Below are positions 46,453-53,709 of a stretch of 64,000 nucleotides of DNA, one piece after another. How positions within the stretch are numbered: the first letter of the stretch is position 1; each line of letters starts with the position of its first letter. The stretch lies in the NCBI RefSeq assembly GCF_038443385.1, contig NZ_CP151726.1, forward strand, positions 2,294,001 through 2,358,000. The letters run 5' to 3'. Under the pieces are notes generated by a model that was not told the DNA's origin, ran no database searches, and worked only from the letters and a program-made list of their open reading frames with translations. Both the position numbers and the translations under genes were made by a program. This stretch comes from Stieleria varia (GTDB taxonomy: Bacteria; Planctomycetota; Planctomycetia; Pirellulales; Pirellulaceae).

Positions 46453-48989
46453 AACCCGCCTCCCCCATAAACTTCGACCGATCGCTGGCCACCGATGATG
46501 ACTTCCGTTGTCTTGACGTTTGCAAACGGGTCGAAGGAGGGGATTTCACCGTTTCCAGCAACGATCGAATCTTCATTTCGTCGCTCAATACCAACGGCGA
46601 CCAGATGCGAGCGGTTTTTGAGTTCATCACGAGCAGTCAATGATCGGGCAATGGCGGCTTGCAACCGCGTCAGATCTTCGTTTCGAACTTCCAATACCGT
46701 TTGTCCGGCGACACTGCCGCGAGCAATACGCACCATCGGCGCGACGACGGCTGAGGTCGCCACGCCGCCCTCTGCGGTGATCTTTCGTGTTGCCAACGAC
46801 TTGACGACGCCACGTATAAGGATTGAAACGTGATCGCCTGATTCGAATGAATCCAAGCCCTCGATTTCAGCGTTGGCGATCGGCAAGAGAGTGAACCCGA
46901 CTCGCGCCGTCGCGGCGATCCCGCTGGCCGTTCCCTCAGGTAAGAAATCATCGGCGGTAAAGAAGTCGCCGCGAGCCTTGTCGCGTTTGAGCACGCGACC
47001 GTAGAGAGCTTGCAACTCTGGCAACGCTAACGCTTGGGCAAACTGAGGGTCGGATGTTGAAACGCTGCGCGTCGTGATGTCACGGCGATTGCCTTTCCAA
47101 GCCGTTTCGCTTAGCTCGGAATAGGCGGCGATGGTTTCCGGTGCGATGGCAATGGTCTTTCGTCGTGGTGATGTCGACTGAGATTCGGCGGCGTGGAACG
47201 CGACGGTGAACAAGGCGTCGCGCGAGGCCATCGCCGTGGCGAAAGGTTCAACGTCTTGATCGGCGACGGCGATGATGACCGACGGTCCCGTGAACCCATT
47301 GTCGTTGTTTGGCTGCGCGGCAGGCGACTGGATCGCCCGCAGAGCTGCGGCGGGGGCAGGGAATCCGACGGGAGCGACAACGATGGCATCGGACGCGACG
47401 AACCAGGGCTCGGCGCGATTACCGAAGGTTTCTTCCCAACTGCGCTGGGTCGTTCGCGGCGTCAACGATTCAGACTTGCGAACGATCACGGTGCCGTCGG
47501 GCCGTGTTTCGGTTTCCTCTTCGTCACGCAGTCGCTCCAGCGAATAACTCGCCAACAAATCGATCGTGTCGCCGATTTGTAAGTGTTCGGCACCAAAGAT
47601 TCGATTCAACGGAATCGAGAACGCGGTTCGTCCAGGCGGAATGAACGTCGTGATTGCCGGGCGATCGCCAACAGCGGTAGCCGACGGAGCCGTCTCGGCT
47701 GCCTCGGTTTGAAGCATCGAAACGAATCGTTTGCCATCGGCAGAGAAACTCGTCCGGTGGTTGACGGCTTCCAGGGACACTTCGTCGTCGTCCTGTTTCT
47801 TCGGTGGGCCTTTCAGCAAATCTTCGTGGCGAAGATAGCGACCGGCAGGAATGTCTTGCCGCGTGATCGCACCGAGTGCATCGCCGATCGAACTGATAAC
47901 GTTCATTCGGTCGGCTTCCAGCTTGGAGATCGTGACCGTTTTGATCGAGCGTGTTGCGGGACTGACGAAGGCTTCCCGAGAGACGACTTGATACGCCAGA
48001 ATCGGTCGTACCGTCACAGGAACACGAATTTCATCGGAGGAACTAGCAACCAAATTCGTTTCGTCATCGCTGATGGGTTTCATCGAATGAGCGACACAGG
48101 TGATCGGCAGTTCTTGATTGAGTGCGTTTTGTAGTGGTATCACATCATCGGCGGCGACAGCGATCGCGACTTCGTATTTCGGAGTGTTTTGCATCGTCTT
48201 TCCGTTCATCAGCGACGCCGAAGACGAGACCTCATTGCGAACGTAAACCGGACGCAGCACCTTGGCGTTTTGTGCAAGCAGTTCCACTTCGCTGACCGCA
48301 GCAGACGATTGATCGCCGTCGCCCGATACTGGAATGCTGGCGAGCAAGTCGATCAGATCGCCCGCACCGAGTGAATGAACGCCAGTCAAGCGAGTCGCGT
48401 CCAGCGTGATCGCTCTCATGCCTTGCGGCGTTGCACCGGCGAGTCCTTCGGGTGTGCCTGGCGGGAAGAATGTGCTTTCCTGAAAACCTAAACCAGCTCG
48501 CTTATCGGCTTTGACAACGCGACCGATGATCGCATTGATGTTCATGATCGCACCGCCCAACGAGAACGTTTGCCCCTGACGCACTTCGGCTCCATCAGTG
48601 ACTACAAACACCACCTCATCGTTATCGTTCTTAATCGACTCGACACGACTTTCGACGTGCGAACCGTTTTGATCGACACCGACGATCGCCATGCCGACAG
48701 CGGCCCCAGGCGGCAGCTTCTGATACATCAACCCGCCGCTGGTTGGGTTCATCAATTGCTTACGATCGACGCGAGTGTATGCGGGTATCGGCTGCGAGTT
48801 GATCGGAATGCGAACCATGAACGGATTTTCAACCGGTTTGCGAACAGCAAACGGGTTCAGTGGCACACCGGCCAGCCACAGGGTGCCGACGATGCCGACG
48901 GACATCAACGCGAACAAGCCGAGTCCGCCCAAAATGAGCGTGGGTGTTCGCGAGCGTCGAGATGAGTTGCGGTAGTTTCGTGGTGGCAT
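46449..48989 (-). CDS. cpaB: Very long CpaB/RcpC-like pilus protein with three SAF-type modules
   Basis: An 846-residue protein; CpaB is usually ~250-350 residues. One N-terminal membrane helix (PTLILGGLGLFALMSVGIVG). I see three modules of the SAF/RcpC type: residues ~55-300 (VRIPINSQPIPAYTRVDRKQ, then ITLDATRLTGVHSLGAGDLIDLL); ~325-610 (RVPVTVRPILAYQVVSREAF, then FSIPLNRIFGAEHLQIGDTI); and ~650-820 (KTIAIAPETIAAYSELSETA, then FTLLPIANAEIEGLDSFESGD). It probably links the apparatus to the cell wall or channel. The stop overlaps the tadG start. Confidence 0.87.
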   Translation of the reverse strand: MPPRNYRNSSRRSRTPTLILGGLGLFALMSVGIVGTLWLAGVPLNPFAVRKPVENPFMVRIPINSQPIPAYTRVDRKQLMNPTSGGLMYQKLPPGAAVGMAIVGVDQNGSHVESRVESIKNDNDEVVFVVTDGAEVRQGQTFSLGGAIMNINAIIGRVVKADKRAGLGFQESTFFPPGTPEGLAGATPQGMRAITLDATRLTGVHSLGAGDLIDLLASIPVSGDGDQSSAAVSEVELLAQNAKVLRPVYVRNEVSSSASLMNGKTMQNTPKYEVAIAVAADDVIPLQNALNQELPITCVAHSMKPISDDETNLVASSSDEIRVPVTVRPILAYQVVSREAFVSPATRSIKTVTISKLEADRMNVISSIGDALGAITRQDIPAGRYLRHEDLLKGPPKKQDDDEVSLEAVNHRTSFSADGKRFVSMLQTEAAETAPSATAVGDRPAITTFIPPGRTAFSIPLNRIFGAEHLQIGDTIDLLASYSLERLRDEEETETRPDGTVIVRKSESLTPRTTQRSWEETFGNRAEPWFVASDAIVVAPVGFPAPAAALRAIQSPAAQPNNDNGFTGPSVIIAVADQDVEPFATAMASRDALFTVAFHAAESQSTSPRRKTIAIAPETIAAYSELSETAWKGNRRDITTRSVSTSDPQFAQALALPELQALYGRVLKRDKARGDFFTADDFLPEGTASGIAATARVGFTLLPIANAEIEGLDSFESGDHVSILIRGVVKSLATRKITAEGGVATSAVVAPMVRIARGSVAGQTVLEVRNEDLTRLQAAIARSLTARDELKNRSHLVAVGIERRNEDSIVAGNGEIPSFDPFANVKTTEVIIGGQRSVEVYGGGGL

Positions 48990-49065
48990 GTTCTTGAATC
49001 GTTATTGTTGATTGATGCCTCCGTGTCTCGTGTTTGAATCACATCCCTGCAACCCTTTGTTTGAG

Positions 49066-49953
49066 TCAGTTTGCAAATACTTCGCGTCGATAAATGGCCT
49101 GCGCGGAGATGACCCGGCGAAATGGACGGACGGTTTGACCAAACGCCCCTTGCGCACCCAAACCGTACTGCCCGCCGTATGTTCCCGCAAAATTTTCTCC
49201 AGCGAGAAGCGGTTGTCCAATCAAGCCACCGGGACGATCACCCGCGTTGGTTTCGTTCACGCTGTCGTCGCTGGCCACATTGCGAGTACCGACCGTCGGT
49301 TCAAATGGCCCTGCAACGTTGGGTTGAAAGCTACTCATCGACGCGGACTGAAACGGGTAGTTGATTCGCAGTGCGACGATGCCTTGTTGTGGGGAGTCGA
49401 CGCTGAAGGGATCCTGGTTCGCGTCGTTCTCGATTTCTTCGACAACAGGCACCCAACGGATCGTTTCCGTTCCCGTTGCGTCGCGTCCCGTCACGAGTGG
49501 AATGCCAACGGTGAAACCCGTCGGCGTCGAAGGATCACTCAGTAGCGCACCCGGATACCGAATCAAATTGGCATCGGGCGTTCCATCGCCATCGAAGTCG
49601 GGTCGGTCGACAATCATCACCGCTGCCAATTGTTGGTTCACCGGAGGCCAGTCGGGAACGATGTCTTCAAAGAACGATTGCCCACCGAGTGTGTCGAGAT
49701 CAAAAACCAGCAAATCGTTTTGGTACACGTCGTCAAGGGATCCGTCGTTCAGCACTGCCTCAAACGTGGTCACTGCGGGAAGCGGTGTTCGCGAAATCTC
49801 CCGCGCCGCCAAATCCACCGCTCCTTGCAAACCTTGCGCAACGTACAACGCGTGACCGAACGTCAAGATCGCGGCGAGCAACATGTACAGGACAAGTGCC
49901 ACGACGGCAAACTCGACGAGCGATTGACCACGGCGAATTGCAGGTTTGTTCAT
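49066..49953 (-). CDS. tadE: TadE-like minor pilin
   Basis: A 295-residue protein. The ATG at 49953 overlaps the cpaA stop (ATGA); the open frame to 50289 lies inside cpaA and is rejected. The N-terminus RRGQSLVEFAVVALVLYMLL is a TadE signature with a G/QSLVEF prepilin-like cleavage site. The exported domain (~260 residues) has repeated Asp-rich and Pro-rich stretches (PDFDGDGTPDAN) and ends RAIYRREVF-like. It is longer than most TadE proteins (~150-200). Confidence 0.87.
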   Translation of the reverse strand: MNKPAIRRGQSLVEFAVVALVLYMLLAAILTFGHALYVAQGLQGAVDLAAREISRTPLPAVTTFEAVLNDGSLDDVYQNDLLVFDLDTLGGQSFFEDIVPDWPPVNQQLAAVMIVDRPDFDGDGTPDANLIRYPGALLSDPSTPTGFTVGIPLVTGRDATGTETIRWVPVVEEIENDANQDPFSVDSPQQGIVALRINYPFQSASMSSFQPNVAGPFEPTVGTRNVASDDSVNETNAGDRPGGLIGQPLLAGENFAGTYGGQYGLGAQGAFGQTVRPFRRVISAQAIYRREVFAN

Positions 49954-50372
49954 ATCTGAGACACCAAACCAAGGTAGCCGACAAACCCGGCCAAAATCGC
50001 CGGGCCGTAGGCGAGATCCTTTTGCCCGCGAACCATCGCGATCACGGACAGCACGCCACCGGCGATGGCCATCCCGAACAGCACGATCAGCAGTCCGACC
50101 GGACCGACGAGCAGACCCAGCGAGATGATCAGTTTTGCATCTCCACCTCCGAGGTGTGCGAAGCGAAACAGACCCAAACCGACGAGCAATCCCAGCAATC
50201 CACCGACGATCACCCACAGTATTTCTAAATCCCACCACCCCATCAGCGACACGACCACTGCGATGACGCCAATCGCAACGGAAATCCAATCAGGAATCTC
50301 GCGAGTGCGAAGGTCGCAAACGGTCGCCGTGGCGAGCAGCAGCAATACGATCGATGCGATGACTGGGAGCAT
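49950..50372 (-). CDS. cpaA: Prepilin peptidase CpaA/TadV (A24 family)
   Basis: A 140-residue membrane aspartic protease that trims Flp pilin. The catalytic aspartates are in CDLRTREIPDW and LGGGDAKLI. About five hydrophobic helices fill the rest. The ATG at 50372 is preferred over TTG at 50411, which would begin beside the U tract of the upstream hairpin. Both DUF1559 proteins could also be its substrates, though that is speculative. Confidence 0.9.
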   Translation of the reverse strand: MLPVIASIVLLLLATATVCDLRTREIPDWISVAIGVIAVVVSLMGWWDLEILWVIVGGLLGLLVGLGLFRFAHLGGGDAKLIISLGLLVGPVGLLIVLFGMAIAGGVLSVIAMVRGQKDLAYGPAILAGFVGYLGLVSQI

Positions 50373-50409
50373 GACGAGTTTGAGAGATTGGTCGCAAAAG
50401 AACAGATAC

Positions 50410-50446
50410 AAAAACCACCCATGGCGGGTGGAGTCGCCATGGGTGG
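50410..50446 (-). terminator. Intrinsic terminator-like hairpin between pilin and cpaA
   Basis: ccacccatggcg (50415-50426) and cgccatgggtgg (50435-50446) form a perfect 12-bp stem with an 8-base loop. On the minus strand it is followed by five T residues (complement of 50410-50414). It lies 29 bases after the pilin stop. Leaky termination here would give much more pilin than assembly protein. Confidence 0.8.
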
Positions 50447-50475
50447 TCGATACTTCCGTGCGTTTCTAATCAAGC

Positions 50476-50820
50476 TTACGGTTCGAGGATCAAACCGCCG
50501 AAGCCGTCTTGCGCCGTACCGTCCGCACCCAAGACGTTTGCATCCAAACGACCGGTGTCAGAATTGGTAAAGATCGTTGCGGCGTCCAAAGCGATCGCCC
50601 CAGTGTCGGCACCAGTGGTTTCGATCAGCTTGCCGCTGGTGATCGGACCGTTGTCATCGGCGTGGGCACCTGGCAGGATGGTTGCTACGGCTGAGATCAA
50701 ATCGCTGGTCTTGTGACCGAATACCGAAACGGCTGCGGCACAGATCAATGCCACACCGGCGATGATCAAACCGTATTCAACCAGACCTTGACCCTTCTTG
50801 TTACGAAGCATCTTACGCAT
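50476..50820 (-). CDS. flp: Flp/Fap-type major pilin
   Basis: A 114-residue prepilin. The ATG at 50820 has aaaggaaaac upstream; the open frame to 51081 reads through a palindromic repeat and is rejected. The Flp signature KKGQGLVEYGLIIAGVALIC gives cleavage after the glycine with Glu at position 5 and Tyr at 6. The conserved part ends near DLISAVATIL. A ~60-residue Asp/Thr/Gly-rich tail then follows, longer than standard Flp pilins of ~50-70 residues in total. First gene of the Tad cluster. Confidence 0.92.
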   Translation of the reverse strand: MRKMLRNKKGQGLVEYGLIIAGVALICAAAVSVFGHKTSDLISAVATILPGAHADDNGPITSGKLIETTGADTGAIALDAATIFTNSDTGRLDANVLGADGTAQDGFGGLILEP

Positions 50821-50943
50821 GTTTGTTTTCCTTTCGAGAAAACGAGTTACAGGGAAATGTGTTGCCGCCTGACCAAAGGTTCCGCATGACCAATGCAGGC
50901 GCGTGCGGCGGCGACGAACAGTCCGCACGCGTTGTTTTTTTCT

Positions 50944-51044
50944 GTAGTGGACGAGGTGACGAGTCCCGTCAGAACGAGCCCTACGTTGTGGGACTCGTGA
51001 CCTCGTCCTCGGAACGCAATGGGACTCGTGACCTCGTCCACTAC
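50944..51044. repeat. Palindromic repeat upstream of the pilin gene
   Basis: 50944-50967 and 51021-51044 are 24-bp inverted repeats with one mismatch (starting gtagtggacgaggt). In addition gggactcgtgacctcgtcc occurs twice in direct orientation, at 50990 and 51021. It lies 124-224 bases upstream of the pilin start, in the 393-bp gene-free stretch 50821-51213, and would affect or delimit its promoter. A GGTCGGACC word is at 51096-51104. Confidence 0.75.
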
Positions 51045-51213
51045 GTGCTGTTCTTTTAAAGGTGCCCCACCGCGCCGGCACAGCCGATCGGGTTTGGTCG
51101 GACCGTTGACCAACTGCACCGCACGCGGCGGGACGTGTTGGTTTGCAAAGTCCAGGCAGCGATCGTTGCGCACCCGTTCAGGTACGCATCAATCACATCA
51201 AGGCGGGGAGACA

Positions 51214-51666
51214 CTACGCCAGTGGCGTAGGCGGACCTCGGGGCTGTGGAATCGAAAGAGATGTCGATTCAGGAGCAAGAACACCAGAAATGCCGATCCG
51301 CTCAACGCTGTCGTGATGGATCGTAGGCGAATCCAGTTGCCAAGCAATGCCGTTGGGCATGCCGAGCGACTGACAGATCATACAGGAGCCGGAATCATGG
51401 CCGTCGTGTGAATGGCCAGAATGCTCACTGGTCGAGTTTCTGGGACCGCTGTCCGCTACGTCTTCCGCAGCGTCTTCCACTGCGGACGCGGCGTGATGGC
51501 AGCAGTGATGCTGACAAGAAACCGATGTGGTGGGAACAGATTCGGATGCAACCTGTGAATGGCTCTCGTGGTCGCAACCGGCGACATGCAACCACGCTGG
51601 AGCATGGCCGAAAACGGCCATCCCGCAGAGCAGGCTGATGACAAATGGTCGGACGAACGAAGTCAT
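51214..51666 (-). CDS. Cys/His-rich exported protein, DUF2946-like
   Basis: A 150-residue protein. The ATG at 51666 begins a signal peptide (VRPFVISLLCGMAVFGHAPA). The mature part has HVAGCDHESH, SCQHHCCHHAA, HSGHSHDGHDSG and the motif CMICQSLG, ending PRGPPTPLA. The paralogue at 51959 shares the order: HxGC, Cys/His cluster, CxICQS, RGPP end. Cys/His composition suggests binding of copper or zinc in the envelope. The family name is tentative. Confidence 0.72.
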   Translation of the reverse strand: MTSFVRPFVISLLCGMAVFGHAPAWLHVAGCDHESHSQVASESVPTTSVSCQHHCCHHAASAVEDAAEDVADSGPRNSTSEHSGHSHDGHDSGSCMICQSLGMPNGIAWQLDSPTIHHDSVERIGISGVLAPESTSLSIPQPRGPPTPLA

Positions 51667-51703
51667 TGAAGACTTTCGGGGCGAGAGAACAGAGGTTAAA
51701 AAT

Positions 51704-51873
51704 GGTCCGACCAAGGACTTGATGCTCGATATACGATGGACAGGTGACATCGGTTCGTCAAGTGCAGAAAATCTTTTGCGGTTAAGTTTCCGTGATTGCT
51801 TTCAAGCGGTGAACCGTCGCTATTGACCGCCCGTAAAAGGACAACGACAATCAAAACGTTCCTTGGTCGGACC
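51704..51873. promoter_or_regulatory. Divergent promoter region with two GGTCSGACC motifs
   Basis: ggtccgacc (51704-51712) is 37 bases upstream of the minus-strand DUF2946-like gene and ggtcggacc (51865-51873) is 85 bases upstream of the plus-strand one. Read toward each gene, both continue the same upstream word: TCCTTGGTCGGACC. This supports a shared control element for the two paralogues. No regulator gene is adjacent. Confidence 0.5.
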
Positions 51874-51958
51874 GAAATATTCAGCAACGCAACCCATTGC
51901 CGCAATCATTCTTGATTGCATCCACGTGACTCTTGGAAATCTGCGAACGGTCTAGACC

Positions 51959-52438
51959 TTGTACGTTTCTCGCCATCTCTGTGCTTACCTGAGCATCGCA
52001 GCGTTGCTGATCGGCAACGTCGCCGGTTGGATGCATGTTGGTTGTGTGGCGACGTCCAATTCGTGTTGTGTGCAATCTGCTGCACTGGAGTCCGCGGCTG
52101 CAAAATGCACGGCATCAGAGAGTCGCCATCATTCTACGTGCGATCACTCGCACGGGCATTCGGGATCGCACCGGCATTGCTCGGAATCGCATGGGCATGA
52201 TCTGGCCAATGAAGAATGTCCGGATCGCTGTCCAGATCCCTGTCCGGGCGATCACGATTCCGATCGCTGCAGTATCTGCCAAAGTTTCTTTATTTCGCGA
52301 AGTTCGGCGTTGTGTATTCCGACGTCCAACGTCAGTGCCGACGAACCGCCGACGCGGGTGGTTGATGTTTTCGGTCGCGTGTGTCTGCAGGATTCCATCT
52401 GGCAGGGCATCTCGGTGAGGGGACCGCCACGAGTCTGA
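51959..52438 (+). CDS. Cys/His-rich exported protein, DUF2946-like, paralogue
   Basis: A 159-residue protein from a TTG at 51959; an in-frame stop at 51953 leaves no upstream ATG. Signal-like segment LCAYLSIAALLIGNVAG, then HVGCVATSNSCC, a His/Cys-rich region (HSTCDHSHGHSGSHRHCSES), CPDRCPDPCPGDHDSDRC, the motif CSICQSFF, and the end RGPPRV. It matches the layout of the divergent gene at 51214. It probably binds soft or borderline metal ions outside the cytoplasm. It ends 56 bases before the DUF58 gene. Confidence 0.68.
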   Translation: MYVSRHLCAYLSIAALLIGNVAGWMHVGCVATSNSCCVQSAALESAAAKCTASESRHHSTCDHSHGHSGSHRHCSESHGHDLANEECPDRCPDPCPGDHDSDRCSICQSFFISRSSALCIPTSNVSADEPPTRVVDVFGRVCLQDSIWQGISVRGPPRV

Positions 52439-52494
52439 TCGGCTCGTCGCTATATCCCCCTACTCATGAGATTCCGTACCGGAGGTGCGTCATC

Positions 52495-53709
52495 ATGGCA
52501 ATTGTCCATGACGCGTCCACGGGCACGAACTTGGCAGCGCGGTTGCTGACCACAGATTTTTGCCCTTGGGCTAATCGTTTTGTTTATTGGCTAAAGGAAC
52601 CCATCGGCTGGTTCTTTCTCGCAACGATCATCAACGTGGTGGTTGGGCTCTATCTGGCGCCCATCGGTTGGACGCTGGCCGCCTCCCTGACCGCGGTGAT
52701 GGCCGTTGGGGTTGCGTGGCCAGCCATCGCTGTTCGAGCAGTGAGTTGTTCGTTGAGTTCCGACAAGCCACAGGTACACGAAGGGGATCCTTGTGAGCTG
52801 CGACTGACCACAAGCAATCGGCTGCCCATCCCCGTTTGGGGCTTGGCCATCGAAGGTTTCTTGGATCGCAAGAGCGAGGCCGATGGGGCAAACGTCCCGA
52901 CGGTTGCGTTAGCGTTCGTAAAAGGTTTTTCGACCGCAACCTTTCGATTTACAGTCCGGCCTGAGTTGCGAGGTCGCTATCCCGATGGTGATGCCGTGAT
53001 CACGTGTTCGTTTCCGTTCGGCATTTGGACTGCCAGACGGAAGCTCAAGGATGTTTCGCGTGTCACGGTTTGGCCGAAGGTGTTTCCGATTGCCGGGCAG
53101 ACGGCGATGGTCGGACGGCGTGCTGCGGAGGCGGGAGAAGGCAACCGCGTTGGTCGAGCCGGTGAATTCCTCGGCGTGCGCGAGTACCGCCAGGGTGACT
53201 GCATGCGTCAGGTGAACTGGGTGGCGACCGCGAAAACCGGCGATCTGGTGGTTACCCAGAGAAGCGGACCTCAGTGCCCCGATGTGGATGTCTTGGTCGA
53301 CGTCGGTTGGACGTCTCATCAGGATCAACTCTCGGATCGGATTCGAGTTGCCGCCAGCGTGCTGGCGAACCTGCATCAATCGACCGTGCCACTGCGAGTG
53401 CACATTGGCAAACGATGCTTGCATGTGCGTCGAGGCTGGGATGGTTTGACGCAGATGCTGGACGCATTGGCTGAGATCCCGGCAAATGGGATTGCTGATA
53501 GTGAGCTTTCCCATCCGTCGCGGCTGCGTGCCGCAATCACTATCTCGTCCAATCATCGGGGCGACATCACTGCTTGCATTTCCGATCCGTCTGAGAATCT
53601 ACGGTCGGACAGTTTGCATACACACCGAGTGCTACGTCGCGACCAAGACTTGGCAAGTCAACTCCTTTCGTTTTGGACGGAGGTGCGAGATGCCAACTTG
53701 GTCGCGTAG
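52495..53709 (+). CDS. DUF58 membrane protein
   Basis: A 404-residue protein. The ATG at 52495 has ggagg upstream; the frame open from 52381 overlaps the preceding gene. Two helices near the N-terminus (WFFLATIINVVVGLYLAPIG, AASLTAVMAVGVAWPAIAV). The DUF58 motif is LGVREYRQGDCMRQVNWVAT. DUF58 proteins work with MoxR ATPases and transglutaminase-like proteins in a poorly known envelope complex; all three are here. It overlaps the next gene by 20 bases. Confidence 0.88.
   Translation: MAIVHDASTGTNLAARLLTTDFCPWANRFVYWLKEPIGWFFLATIINVVVGLYLAPIGWTLAASLTAVMAVGVAWPAIAVRAVSCSLSSDKPQVHEGDPCELRLTTSNRLPIPVWGLAIEGFLDRKSEADGANVPTVALAFVKGFSTATFRFTVRPELRGRYPDGDAVITCSFPFGIWTARRKLKDVSRVTVWPKVFPIAGQTAMVGRRAAEAGEGNRVGRAGEFLGVREYRQGDCMRQVNWVATAKTGDLVVTQRSGPQCPDVDVLVDVGWTSHQDQLSDRIRVAASVLANLHQSTVPLRVHIGKRCLHVRRGWDGLTQMLDALAEIPANGIADSELSHPSRLRAAITISSNHRGDITACISDPSENLRSDSLHTHRVLRRDQDLASQLLSFWTEVRDANLVA

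Noticed and set aside
49954-50289. N-terminal extension of the TadE-like protein
   Set aside because: It lies inside cpaA in another frame and is Arg-rich; the ATG at 49953 overlaps the cpaA stop and starts the pilin-like signal.
50821-51081. N-terminal extension of the Flp pilin
   Set aside because: It is translated from the palindromic repeat at 50944-51044 and would bury the prepilin signal.
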